Shown: positions 35,380-44,279 of the stretch, piece after piece
How the letters are laid out: each line of letters starts with the position of its first letter
Numbering within the stretch: the stretch's first letter is position 1
Assembly: GCA_947382645.1 (NCBI GenBank)
Contig: CANDAE010000001.1
Location: forward strand, 159,635-223,634
Direction: 5' to 3'
From: Suilimivivens sp009774465
GTDB lineage: Bacteria > Bacillota > Clostridia > Lachnospirales > Lachnospiraceae
Length of the DNA stretch: 64,000 bases
Made by a program: the position numbers and the translations under genes
The notes under the pieces: generated by a model
Databases searched by the model: none
What the model was told of the DNA's origin: nothing
Seen by the model: the letters and a program-made list of their open reading frames with translations, nothing else

Positions 35380-37190
35380 CCAATCACTCCTTCCAGCATT
35401 TCATTCACATACCGGAACTGTACCTCAACCCGTTTTCCCGGATAGACATAAATCTTCTCAACCAGTGCATCCACAAGCTCCATGTTCAGGCTTTCCCCAT
35501 TTTTCATTTTAAGCAGGGAGCGTATTGCTTTCAGATAGTTCTCCTGCACCTTTTCTATCTCCTTCTGCTTTTTATTCAATATTCCTGCTCTTTTTTCCAG
35601 TTCATACAGATACTCTGCCTGCTTCATTTTAAAGTCTACATATTCTTTCTGGGGCAGCCTTCCTTCCCTATAGTCCATATATATACCTGTTTCTTCCTCT
35701 TTCAACCTTTGTGCTTTTTTCTGGATTGTCTTTATCTCCTTTTCTGTCTGAAATCTGGCTGCATTTATCTGGTCTTTACCGACTTTTATATAGTGCATTG
35801 GTTTATCCAGATAAGTAGCAAATTCCATATGCAATACGTTCATCAGCGTTCCTGTCAGGTCATTTCTGGAAATGCGGTTTGACTGCGGGCAGGTTTCTAC
35901 TTTCGTCCTCCCACCATTCAGGCAAAAATATCCATCCAGCCTTGCCCTCTCCCCATCTGCATAAGTTTTCACATAGCTGTGCCTTGTCATCTTCCTTCCA
36001 CAGACACCGCAATACAGCACATGGTCAAATACATTTTCCCCGACAGGAACACCTTGCGTTGGATGGCTATTGGAAGCGGTAGCTTCCTGCAGCCTTCTCC
36101 TCACCTCCTGCGCCCTCTGAAATAAATCCGTATTGATCAACGCCTCATGCATATTATCTTTAATAACCCATTCTTCTGCTGATTTATGGATGCGGCTTTT
36201 TTCATCACGGGCAGTCAGTGTTGTCTTTCCCTGCACCAGCTTCCCGATATAGGTCTCCCTTCTGATAATTCTTTCCACACTGCTTTTATCCCAGCCTTTA
36301 TATGCCACGTCAAGCGGACAGTACACTTCCTTTGTCCTTTTATATACGGTAGGCGGATTGATCCTTTTGCGGTTCAGATCATCTGCCACAGCCGCATAAC
36401 TTTCTTTTTCTATAAAAGCCCTGTAAATAAGCTCCACAATCCCAGCAGTATTTTCGTCAGGCACCAGTTTCCTTACCCTGCCTTCCCAAACCGCCAAATA
36501 ACCATAAGGCGGCGGTCCGCCTACATAGGAGCCTGCTTCCCGGCGCTGCCTAAGTCCTGTCTTTGCTTTCATGGAAAAGTCCTTCGCATACATATCATTG
36601 ACAAGATTTTCGATCTCTGATGCCATCTGCCGGGTATCGTTCCCCTCTTCCCCGGTATCATAACCGTCAGATACCGCAATGAACCGCACCCCAAGGAATG
36701 GGAATATCTTTTCTATGTAATTGCCTGCTTCAAGATAATTTCTGCCGAACCGGGACAAATCCTTTACAATCACACAATCAATATCCCCCAGGCGGATATC
36801 CTGCATCAGGCGGTTAAAACTATCCCGGTTGAAGTTACTCCCCGTTTTCCCTATGTCGCAGTAATGACCAACTATATCAATCTTTTCCTTATTATTCCGG
36901 TTGAACTCTTCTACAAATTTTTCAGCAATCCCAATCTGCACATCAATGGATTCTTTTTTTTCATCTATATCAGCGGAAAGCCTTGCATAGATTCCCGCCT
37001 TATATCTTTTCTGCCCTTTGCCTGCCGCATTCCCTGCACCTGCAGGGTTCCCTTTAAAACTTTCTCCCGCAATGCCGAAAGAAGCGCCTCTTTTTGAAAT
37101 CCTTCCCATATGAATCCCACACCTTTCCATAACCTGCAAACTTTGGACCGCAGGCACAAAGTTGCGGTTGAAAAATTTCTGATTTTTCAA
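35376..37190 (-). CDS. Large serine recombinase, second of the tandem set
   Basis: A recombinase of ~604 residues. After a Gly/Ala-rich N-terminal extension of ~60 residues comes the resolvase domain (AGIYARLSADID with catalytic Ser, VIVKDLSRFGRNYLEAG), the recombinase domain, a zinc ribbon (YCGVCGRKMTRHS) and a coiled coil. The start is uncertain: a TTG at 37190 has GGGAG eight bases upstream and is preferred; a GTG at 37199 and two internal ATGs are alternatives. A perfect 11-bp hairpin (37166-37192) covers the TTG start. The gene overlaps or abuts the first recombinase gene. Confidence 0.92.
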   Translation of the reverse strand: MKNQKFFNRNFVPAVQSLQVMERCGIHMGRISKRGASFGIAGESFKGNPAGAGNAAGKGQKRYKAGIYARLSADIDEKKESIDVQIGIAEKFVEEFNRNNKEKIDIVGHYCDIGKTGSNFNRDSFNRLMQDIRLGDIDCVIVKDLSRFGRNYLEAGNYIEKIFPFLGVRFIAVSDGYDTGEEGNDTRQMASEIENLVNDMYAKDFSMKAKTGLRQRREAGSYVGGPPPYGYLAVWEGRVRKLVPDENTAGIVELIYRAFIEKESYAAVADDLNRKRINPPTVYKRTKEVYCPLDVAYKGWDKSSVERIIRRETYIGKLVQGKTTLTARDEKSRIHKSAEEWVIKDNMHEALINTDLFQRAQEVRRRLQEATASNSHPTQGVPVGENVFDHVLYCGVCGRKMTRHSYVKTYADGERARLDGYFCLNGGRTKVETCPQSNRISRNDLTGTLMNVLHMEFATYLDKPMHYIKVGKDQINAARFQTEKEIKTIQKKAQRLKEEETGIYMDYREGRLPQKEYVDFKMKQAEYLYELEKRAGILNKKQKEIEKVQENYLKAIRSLLKMKNGESLNMELVDALVEKIYVYPGKRVEVQFRYVNEMLEGVIG

Positions 37191-37192
37191 CC
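37166..37192. other. Perfect hairpin over the start of the second recombinase gene
   Basis: GGTTGAAAAAT (37166-37176) and its exact complement (37182-37192) with a 5-base loop. It contains the likely TTG start codon and lies at the end of the first recombinase gene. It could sequester the start codon and so limit or couple synthesis of the second recombinase. Confidence 0.6.
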
Positions 37193-38896
37193 TAAGCACT
37201 CCCTTTCCACAGCATTTCTGCCTGATACTTCGACTGCTTCATGCTCCGTCTGTCTCACGCCAATCCCCAGCATAACTTCATACTGATCTATGAAATAGTA
37301 TTCAATCTCAATCCGTTTTCCTTCATACACATAGATGCGCTTTACAAGGCTGCTCAGGGTATGGCGGTCGATCTCCTTAAGCTCCACACAGTCCTGGAAC
37401 GCTTTCAGCCTTCCGGCAGAAAGGACTCCCTTTTTAAACATATCCCTGATAAGGGCTTCCTGCTTTTTCTGTGCCTCCCCCAATTCTATGGCTTTCTTTT
37501 CAAAACCGGCATGGAGACGCTCAAATTCCTCCTTCGTGACAATGCCCTGCCGCAGGTCATCATAAAGTCCGGCACAGAGGCTGTAATATCTGTCCTGCTC
37601 CGCCTTAAGACGCCGCAGCTCCCTGTCGTATGCTGAAACTTCCGAAAAACTGCCCGTCTCCTGCTCCTTTGCCCGGTCAAAAAGACGTTTCCCCTCAAGA
37701 AATGCATTGGCATATCTTTTTACCGTATCTTCCACAATGCCTTTCAGCACTTCTTCCTCTATGCTGTGCCTGCTGCACCCGTCTCCCCGGTTCTTTGTGG
37801 AACAGATATAGTAGACCGTTTCCTTCCCTTTATAGCGTACCACCCGGCGCACCATCTGCTCCCTGCAGTCGCCGCAGAACAAAAGCCCTGCAAACATCCC
37901 GGATTTCTCCATCCCCGGTCCCTGTCTGCTGTCCGACTTAAGGAGGTTCTGCACGATCTGAAAATCGTCCTCTGCAACCAGCGCTTCATGGGTATTCTCC
38001 ACACACACCCATTCCTCTTTCGGTTTTTCCACAATCTTTTTTACTTTGTAATTAATTTTCTGTGACTTTCCCTGCTGGAGATGCCCCAGATAGGTTTCAT
38101 TGGTGAGTATCCTTTTTACGGAAGCGTTCCCCCACAGGGATTTCCCCGCCCCCTTAAATCCCCCGTTATACTTAAGCCCAAGGGATTTCTTGTATTCCTT
38201 CGGGGAAAGGATTCCCAGCCCGTTCAGCTTCTCCGCTATGGCAGACACTGCCATGCCTGCAATCTTCCATTCAAAAATCTGCCTCACAATCCCGCCTGCA
38301 TATTCGTCCACCACAAGATGGTTTTTATTCTCCTCGTCCTTCCTGTATCCATACACCGCAAAAGGGGAAATGCACTCCCCATTTCTGCGCTTCACTTCCA
38401 GCCCGCTTTTTACCTTCGTGGAAATATCCCGGCAGTAGGAATCGTTGATGAAATTCTTTACCGGCAGCACAATGGAGCCAGCCCCTGTATCTGCCGAAAA
38501 GCTGTCATACTGGTCGGTCAGCGCAATAAAACGTACACCAAGAGCCGGGAAGGTCTTCTGGATATACCTCCCGGATTCAATGTAATCACGCCCGAAACGG
38601 GAAAGGTCTTTCACGATGACACAATTTACCTTCCCTGCCTCAATGTCGCACATCATTCTCTTAAATTCCGGTCTGTCGAAATTGCTGCCTGAAAATCCGT
38701 CATCCACATAGATATCATACAGTTCGATATCTTCCTGTTCACGGATATAGGCTTTGATCAGCTCCCGCTGGTTTGCGATACTTTCGCTCTCATTTTTTAC
38801 AGACGCCCTGCCCCCGCTGCCTCCTGCGCCGCTATCGGCAGCGTCATCCCTTGAAAGACGGAGGTACATGGCCGCATAGAATATCTTTTCCTTCAT
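37187..38896 (-). CDS. Large serine recombinase, first of the tandem set
   Basis: A 569-residue recombinase. The resolvase domain has the catalytic Ser in AAMYLRLSRDD (near residue 14) and a Gly/Ala insert (DSGAGGSGG), then VIVKDLSRFGRDYIESG. The recombinase domain, zinc ribbon (LFCGDCREQMVRR ... CSTKNRGDGC) and coiled coil follow. Base composition is visibly more G+C rich than in the two genes after it, suggesting a separate origin. AGGAG lies about 11 bases before the start. It is the promoter-proximal gene of the three-recombinase cassette. Confidence 0.95.
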   Translation of the reverse strand: MKEKIFYAAMYLRLSRDDAADSGAGGSGGRASVKNESESIANQRELIKAYIREQEDIELYDIYVDDGFSGSNFDRPEFKRMMCDIEAGKVNCVIVKDLSRFGRDYIESGRYIQKTFPALGVRFIALTDQYDSFSADTGAGSIVLPVKNFINDSYCRDISTKVKSGLEVKRRNGECISPFAVYGYRKDEENKNHLVVDEYAGGIVRQIFEWKIAGMAVSAIAEKLNGLGILSPKEYKKSLGLKYNGGFKGAGKSLWGNASVKRILTNETYLGHLQQGKSQKINYKVKKIVEKPKEEWVCVENTHEALVAEDDFQIVQNLLKSDSRQGPGMEKSGMFAGLLFCGDCREQMVRRVVRYKGKETVYYICSTKNRGDGCSRHSIEEEVLKGIVEDTVKRYANAFLEGKRLFDRAKEQETGSFSEVSAYDRELRRLKAEQDRYYSLCAGLYDDLRQGIVTKEEFERLHAGFEKKAIELGEAQKKQEALIRDMFKKGVLSAGRLKAFQDCVELKEIDRHTLSSLVKRIYVYEGKRIEIEYYFIDQYEVMLGIGVRQTEHEAVEVSGRNAVERECLG

Positions 38897-39012
38897 ACAC
38901 GCATCACTCCTGACTTTTATGTTTGGTCCGCATAAGAACCTTTCAAGCCAGGTGCTGCGCTGGTTTAGTCCTGACTATATGTTATCACGTTTTTGCGTTT
39001 TGTTCAAGTCTG

Positions 39013-39300
39013 TTATACATAAACTTCTGCAAGTCTGCGTATGTACTCTTCCATTTTTTCATCTATGGTGGCTCCCTCTTTCTGGTAACATACCTTCACC
39101 ACATAGTCGCCGATCCTACCCACATATGGATTCCCTGCCTGCCTTACAAAAGATGCAAGTTTCTTTTCCACCGGCGCTTTTGTATCAATCTGTATATCTC
39201 TTAAGTCTGTCAGTGTATCTATGTCCACTGTCCGCACATCAACCGATGCCAGTTCCCTTAATTCCTCTGGTGTAAACCCTGCTGCCGCTGCAAGTCCCAT
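39013..39300 (-). CDS. Small conserved protein of mobile elements (DUF6870-like)
   Basis: A 95-residue protein (PEELRELASVDVRTVDIDTLTDLRDIQIDTKAPVEKKLASFVRQAGNPYVGRIGDYVVKVCYQKEG). From memory it resembles small proteins of clostridial conjugative elements grouped as DUF6870; function unknown. It sits upstream of the recombinase cassette on the same strand. The ribosome site (GGGAG) is about 12 bases from the ATG. Confidence 0.68.
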   Translation of the reverse strand: MGLAAAAGFTPEELRELASVDVRTVDIDTLTDLRDIQIDTKAPVEKKLASFVRQAGNPYVGRIGDYVVKVCYQKEGATIDEKMEEYIRRLAEVYV

Positions 39301-39912
39301 GACGCAACCATCTCCCTTTTATGTTTACACAATCCTCTCCACACTTCTATCTTATTCCTGCATCTGATTGTCCTATGCCTGCACCAGTGCAGGGCATGGC
39401 TTACACCTTTGTATTCAAATTTTCTTAATATAAAATCTATTCTTCTGACTTTGCGACACTGTGCCGCATAGTTTGTGTATATGGTTTAAATATGTAAGAA
39501 CCGTCTGACCGACTGCCCGATACCCTGCAGCACCCTCTCACGCTGCAGCACACCCCGGACGCCACTCCGGCTGCCGTAGTCTCCGGCAGTGGTATCATTC
39601 ACCCGGTGTTTCAAGACAGCCTGCCAGTACTGCCCATGCCGGGAATATCCCTCGTCACCCTCTTTGATGTTTCTTCGGAGAGTGCGGAAATTACGTCATA
39701 TTTTCTCATAGCAATCCTCAATTTCCTGTTTATTATTTTTGTGCAGCAAAAAAGGTTGCTATGGTTCTTTCATAATCCATTGCCACCAATAACGATAAAC
39801 TTTATTCAATTTTTGTATGCTCCTTTCCATAATTTTTACATGAGAAAAGTACCCAAGATTTCTCCTAAGTACCCTCTACAAAAAATAATTATATTACTTA
39901 CAAACTATTCCC
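39301..39912. other. Gene-poor gap with a broken mobile-element gene start
   Basis: About 600 bases. On the minus strand a short frame 39611-39709 (32 residues, MRKYDVISALSEETSKRVT) with AGGA before its ATG looks like the beginning of a larger protein cut short. An overlapping frame then runs on to a stop at 39486 (YSRHGQYWQAVLKHRV...), so a frameshift remnant is likely. The rest is AT-rich, with no gene I can support. Confidence 0.45.
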
Positions 39913-40914
39913 TTATTCTTCCGTCTTACGCTCTATACAGGAAGAACATAATTCTAAATCATTTTTCTCATCTTTAATACATATTCTTCCACATTCACTG
40001 CAAAACCCAACTTCACTCTCATAGTAATACCTTCCACAAGAAAAGCACACATACTTACCACCTGTATTAACAAATGAATATTCCCCACAATCGGGACATT
40101 CATATAAAGGATATTCCCCACCATCTTTTATAATCTCATACTTACTCAATCCCTTTATAATACTAAGATATTTATCGGCTGCTTGACTTCCGACTTTTTC
40201 ATATGCGCAGAAAAAGCAATGACACTTATTACTATTATAGCCACACTTTAAAAACCTTTCCTTGCACGAAGGGCACTCTACCAATTCTTCTGGTAATGAT
40301 TCATCCTTCGCTTTCGCTATTGCCATTTTTAAAGCATCATCATAGTGTTCTCTTAGTTCTGCTGTACATTTAATCAGCTCCTGAATCAATTTCCCTTCCT
40401 GCTCTGTAAGACCAAATTCTTCATCATTCTCATCTTTCAAACTCACCGAAACTGGTAAAGTAAAATCATCATAATTATCTGCAATAAATTTATTTATCAC
40501 ACCTAATGAGTTGTTAATACAAGCTTCAATTGCTGGAAAGCTATCTATAATAGTAAAGTGTTCCATTTGATTTCTCAAGCGTCGTAAATTTTCAAATATA
40601 GATTTACTTTCCTTATCAATCTCAATATCACATAGTCTTTCTAATCTTTCAAAGATTGTTCCACTTTCTACACTTCTAAAAGATCCATTCTTTAAATGCT
40701 CTCTGTTTGCTTTATTCATATCTGAAAAAATATAAGTCCAATGTTCTCTATATAATCTACTTTTTAAAATCAACTCTATTCCAGAAGATAAATGCAATAA
40801 ACTATATTTTATTTCTTGCTGCTTTGTCCGACAGTCATTCTGTTCTGCTTTTTTTAAATGTGAAACAGAATCAATTATAAAATCCAATCCATTCTCAAGC
40901 ATTGTTAAGCCCAT
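39913..40914 (-). CDS. HEPN-motif protein with multiple zinc ribbons
   Basis: A 333-residue protein not matched to a named family. The N-terminal ~135 residues are helical and contain RNQMEH (near residue 115), the R-x4-H signature of HEPN ribonucleases, preceded by a helix with IELILKSRLYREHW as in HEPN domains. From residue ~215 come zinc-binding pairs: CPSC, CHCFFC, CPDC, CFSC, CSEC, CSSC. A ribonuclease or RNA-binding role in defence is inferred. GGAGG precedes the start. It lies in the mobile island, upstream of the recombinases. Confidence 0.72.
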   Translation of the reverse strand: MGLTMLENGLDFIIDSVSHLKKAEQNDCRTKQQEIKYSLLHLSSGIELILKSRLYREHWTYIFSDMNKANREHLKNGSFRSVESGTIFERLERLCDIEIDKESKSIFENLRRLRNQMEHFTIIDSFPAIEACINNSLGVINKFIADNYDDFTLPVSVSLKDENDEEFGLTEQEGKLIQELIKCTAELREHYDDALKMAIAKAKDESLPEELVECPSCKERFLKCGYNSNKCHCFFCAYEKVGSQAADKYLSIIKGLSKYEIIKDGGEYPLYECPDCGEYSFVNTGGKYVCFSCGRYYYESEVGFCSECGRICIKDEKNDLELCSSCIERKTEE

Positions 40915-41252
40915 AATATACCTCCAATATCTTTAGCTAACTGCAAAACATAATAAAAATATTATACCACATCACTTAACAACTTTTACATGTTTTGACA
41001 ACGAGGGGAAAATAACTTTCCTTCTTATATCTAACATTCTTAAATCCATACTTAGTTCTGCCATATTGCCCTCCTTCTACATATAGTTCCACCGCGCCTT
41101 AACACACCAACTCCCATGCCGCCTTCCGGCGGCACAAATCATCAATAGGAAGAACGCCGCATTTTAGGCGTTCTTCGGTGTGAGATTTAGAGTTCCTCCG
41201 CGAAGCAGCCTTTGCTGCGAGTGGTTAGAAACTCTTCTCACACTATCCTGCT
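40915..41252. other. Intergenic region with three nested hairpin structures
   Basis: GCCGCC/GGCGGC (41118-41133), AAGAACGCC/GGCGTTCTT (41150-41175), and a long compound stem at 41178-41243: GTGTGAGA/TCTCACAC outside, AGAGTT/AACTCT inside that, GCAGC/GCTGC at the core. The last ends ten bases past the stop of the DUF6075-like gene on the minus strand. The rest, left of 41100, is AT-rich with no supportable gene. Confidence 0.65.
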
Positions 41253-41702
41253 TTAAATCCCAAACTCCGATAAGTCTATCGGGCAGCAATATTCCGGATA
41301 GCGCACCTTAACCGCTTCCAAGAAATACATTGCGTATTCACAGCAGAACAGGTCTTCCACTGTATACCGCTGACACTCCTTTACTTTTTCATCACCCTCA
41401 AGGGCATATGCGCTGGGCGTACCGTTACAAAAAAGATTAAACGCCATACGCACCACCCTCGCGCTGCCGCTGGTGATACATCCCTCTTCTAGGCACTTTG
41501 GCTTTACGCTCCCTTTTTTGAAATCAAAAATTCTCTCTACATTCCGTCTTGTATCGCCGCTGATCCCAAGACAGTAAACTAATGCTTTATGGTATACGTC
41601 CTGCTGCCTGCACTTTTGCAGACAGTTTCTGTAAAATATTTCGTGTTCCTGATCCTTAAAGGTAATTGTACGTTTATTTCCTCTATTCATATCCATTGTC
41701 AC
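41253..41702 (-). CDS. DUF6075-like protein
   Basis: A 149-residue protein with ITFKDQEHEIFYRNCLQKCRQQDVYHKALVYCLGISGDTR and LFCCEYAMYFLEAVKVRYP. From memory this matches DUF6075, small proteins of unknown function in Lachnospiraceae mobile elements. It has seven cysteines but no clear zinc-finger spacing. The gene overlaps the SymE-like gene by four bases and is thus translated together with it. Confidence 0.75.
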   Translation of the reverse strand: MTMDMNRGNKRTITFKDQEHEIFYRNCLQKCRQQDVYHKALVYCLGISGDTRRNVERIFDFKKGSVKPKCLEEGCITSGSARVVRMAFNLFCNGTPSAYALEGDEKVKECQRYTVEDLFCCEYAMYFLEAVKVRYPEYCCPIDLSEFGI

Positions 41703-41941
41703 ACCGCCTTCCCCTGATATTCTTCAGTTCCTTCCGCTATCATCCCCGCCCCTTTGGGATCAGACCATATCCTGCCTGTCCTTTCCACAATAAGCCTGCC
41801 GCCCTCACAGGTTACTGATATTCTGTCGCCTGTGGAAAATCCCAAGTCCCGCAACCATTTTCCCTGCAACATGATCAATGGATTGTTTATCTCTATGCTG
41901 GTTCCCCTTGCCCTGTAAACCGTCATTTCTCTCTGCTTCAT
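41699..41941 (-). CDS. SymE-like toxin-family protein
   Basis: An 80-residue protein resembling the SymE type I toxin family (AbrB-like fold): NNPLIMLQGKWLRDLGFSTGDRISVTCEGGRLIVERT. In E. coli SymE is an SOS-induced nucleoid-associated or RNA-cleaving toxin; clostridial relatives are uncharacterised. No antisense RNA promoter was recognised over the start. It overlaps the DUF6075-like gene and follows a 49-residue gene. Confidence 0.8.
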   Translation of the reverse strand: MKQREMTVYRARGTSIEINNPLIMLQGKWLRDLGFSTGDRISVTCEGGRLIVERTGRIWSDPKGAGMIAEGTEEYQGKAV

Positions 41942-41956
41942 ATGTTCTCCTCCTAT

Positions 41957-42106
41957 TTAATCCGGGATAACCTCAACGATCCCATTACATTCAAGAATTT
42001 CCTGAATCCTGTTTATGCCATCTTCCAGCCTGTCGGAATCATGGATTGCGTCCATAATTTCCCCTGCAATAAATTCCATGCTTTCCCTGGTAATCTGGTT
42101 ACTCAT
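41957..42106 (-). CDS. Small acidic protein of the mobile island
   Basis: A 49-residue protein (MSNQITRESMEFIAGEIMDAIHDSDRLEDGINRIQEILECNG). The start at 42106 has AAGGAG seven bases upstream; longer in-frame extensions lack one. It lies 15 bases before the SymE-like gene, so the three small genes form an operon. Function unknown; it is too small for a fold call. Confidence 0.65.
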   Translation of the reverse strand: MSNQITRESMEFIAGEIMDAIHDSDRLEDGINRIQEILECNGIVEVIPD

Positions 42107-42267
42107 ATAGATTCTCCTTTTTCTATTTCTGAACAGAAAAGAGGACCAAGCAGCTAATAAATTAACAAACTTAGTCCTCAATATCATTCCACTTCTCTCC
42201 GAACACTTTTCCGGGCAGATCGCTTCCCCTGCACCTCCTTAGAGCGTACTTGTCCCGTTCCTGACAG

Positions 42268-42293
42268 CTTTATGGTAATTTAGTGTCAAGTAG
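42268..42293. repeat. TGTCAAGT repeat, right-hand copy
   Basis: TATGGTAATTTAGTGTCAAG here matches ATGGTAAATTAGTGTCAAGT at 32538-32557 in the same orientation, with one mismatch over the shared stretch. The two copies flank the recombinase part of the island (about 9.7 kb). It may be an insertion scar or a binding site. Confidence 0.55.
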
Positions 42294-42341
42294 CATAATT
42301 TTCAGTTTCAAGATTAAAAACAGGCCTGTCCCAATCCTTTT

Positions 42342-44213
42342 TTACTGCTTTTGCAGTGAAAAAATATTTGGACTAAACCAGCGGAACACCTTGATTTTAC
42401 TGGCTCCCTGCTGACTTGACACTATAATATCATAATCCCCCACCTTCTCATTCGGATACACCCGTTCCCCTCGAAGAGGTCTTGCGCCTCTTCTTAAATA
42501 AGCTTTCACTTTCTCCCCATATAAAAACACATCATTCTCCCTTACAATTCCCCATTCCATCATAAGTGCTGCGCTTCCGGTAACAAAGGGCGTAGCAAAG
42601 GAAGTTCCAGAAACCTGCACGAAAGTATTGTTAGGAGCAATGGTATTTATATCTGTTCCCGGTGCCGCAATGTCCGGCTTAATATCTCCCTGTGATATTC
42701 TGCCTCCAGGAATGCTCATAAGGGGATATCCTCTTCCTGAAAAGTCCGCGTAAGATTCATAAACCGGATTGTAGGCACCTACCGTTATTACCTTGGATGC
42801 AGTAGAAGGAATTGTCAGTGTTTTTTCCGGTGTTGGAGTAAAAAATCGGGTACCTGCATTCAATACCACGTTGCTCGGCAGATAAAAATCATAATTTCCC
42901 GTCACTGTTTTTACAGGATATATATTAATAATCCAAATTCCCTGATTTACATATCTGTCTACAGGCAGAAAATCAAAATATACTTCCTGCTTAACTGAGT
43001 AGGGAGAAGGCTCTCCTACATAAATCAAAATCTGAGTGTCCTCCAAAACAACACTTCTTCCACCCGGCATCTGCATATTAACCTCTGTCTGCCTTCCTCC
43101 GGGAGAAATAAGTTCAACGCCAAGAATATCAACATATTCCTTCCATAATTGAATATTCACTGTTGTTTGATAGCTTCCAATGCTAAGCTCTATCTGCCTT
43201 TTATTTGAAGAATTCTGACTCATTCCAAAACTGCCGGAGACATGCCCCCCTGCTGCCCCCTCATTTCCGCTCCCCACACATACAGCGCATCTTCCTATCT
43301 CTGCTGCATTGTCAATAAACCTTTCCACAAGAGAGGTTCCGTCATGAGAGCCATATGTGTTTCCAAAACTTAAATTAACAGCCAACGGTTTCCCCAATTC
43401 CACTGCTTTTTTCACGACATATGTCATTGCCCGCATAAGCTCTGTGGTTTTAGGAAAGGAATCCGGCCTGGGTGTTCCCATTTTTACGACCAACAGTTCA
43501 CTTTCCGGCGCCACTCCCTGATACTGCCTCTCTAATAATCTTCCTCCTGCTGCCGCTATTGCTGCTACCGCTGTTCCATGACCTGAAATGTCCGTACTTG
43601 GCACAATACCTTTGGGTGTCCGGCTTTTTAAAGCTGCATCAATACGGTATTTTGAAAATTCCACACCTGTATTAAAGCCTTCCGGAGGAAAGGCTTTGCC
43701 TGCAAATTCTTCATTTCCTTCCGGCAGCTGACTGTTAACCTGCTGTGCATCCAGCGTCTGATCCCATAAAAATAATATTCTGGAATTGCCCTGATCATCC
43801 CGAAACTCAGGACTCTCAAAATCAATTCCGGAATCTATCACTGCAATTAATACTCCTTTGCCTGTTAAATAAGGCGCCCTTGTGGTAACTGGAAAAATAC
43901 AGGAAGCCTGCTTTCCCTGCAATGTAGAAAAATAAAGCCGCTTCGGCTTTTCCACATATTCCACCTCATCCAGTTGTGTAAAGGTATCGATCAGTCCTTC
44001 AGGTATAGTAACAATTGCATATCCAGCAATCAGCTCTTCCACCTCAATTACATTGCTTTGAAGCCTTTTAATATCACCATTATATTTTACAATTAATTCC
44101 CATCTGCCGGTATCCTCTAAAAATCCCACTCCCAACTGTCCAGACAGTGCCCTCTTCGCTTCGTCTGTCTCCAGTGCCAGATTAAGCAGAGTTTCTAATT
44201 TTTGATTTGCCAT
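42342..44213 (-). CDS. Subtilisin-like serine protease (S8)
   Basis: A 623-residue protease with an intact catalytic triad: Asp in AVIDSGIDF (near residue 127), His in SGHGTAVAAI (near 211) and Ser in SGTSFATPF (near 536). The ~95-residue N-terminal segment resembles a propeptide (VEELIAGYAIVTIPEGLIDTFTQLDEVEYVEKPKRL). The large insertion between His and Ser matches Csp-like and gut clostridial S8 proteins. There is no signal peptide. It follows the alpha/beta hydrolase gene of the type VII locus by 66 bases, so it may process a secreted substrate; that is inferred. Confidence 0.9.
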   Translation of the reverse strand: MANQKLETLLNLALETDEAKRALSGQLGVGFLEDTGRWELIVKYNGDIKRLQSNVIEVEELIAGYAIVTIPEGLIDTFTQLDEVEYVEKPKRLYFSTLQGKQASCIFPVTTRAPYLTGKGVLIAVIDSGIDFESPEFRDDQGNSRILFLWDQTLDAQQVNSQLPEGNEEFAGKAFPPEGFNTGVEFSKYRIDAALKSRTPKGIVPSTDISGHGTAVAAIAAAGGRLLERQYQGVAPESELLVVKMGTPRPDSFPKTTELMRAMTYVVKKAVELGKPLAVNLSFGNTYGSHDGTSLVERFIDNAAEIGRCAVCVGSGNEGAAGGHVSGSFGMSQNSSNKRQIELSIGSYQTTVNIQLWKEYVDILGVELISPGGRQTEVNMQMPGGRSVVLEDTQILIYVGEPSPYSVKQEVYFDFLPVDRYVNQGIWIINIYPVKTVTGNYDFYLPSNVVLNAGTRFFTPTPEKTLTIPSTASKVITVGAYNPVYESYADFSGRGYPLMSIPGGRISQGDIKPDIAAPGTDINTIAPNNTFVQVSGTSFATPFVTGSAALMMEWGIVRENDVFLYGEKVKAYLRRGARPLRGERVYPNEKVGDYDIIVSSQQGASKIKVFRWFSPNIFSLQKQ

Positions 44214-44279
44214 AAAAGCTTCCGGTTCCCTGAATCATTTCTATTATTTTATGTTTTCCATTTTGTCTGTGTGTTTCCT

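Noticed and set aside
39606..39977. Plus-strand open frame of 123 residues
   Set aside because: It lacks a ribosome site, runs into the end of the HEPN-motif gene on the other strand, and its composition is that of AT-rich noncoding sequence.
42413..42431. Further TGTCAAGT-like copy inside the protease gene
   Set aside because: It is in the opposite orientation and is explained by coding for IVSSQ in the protease; chance similarity is enough.
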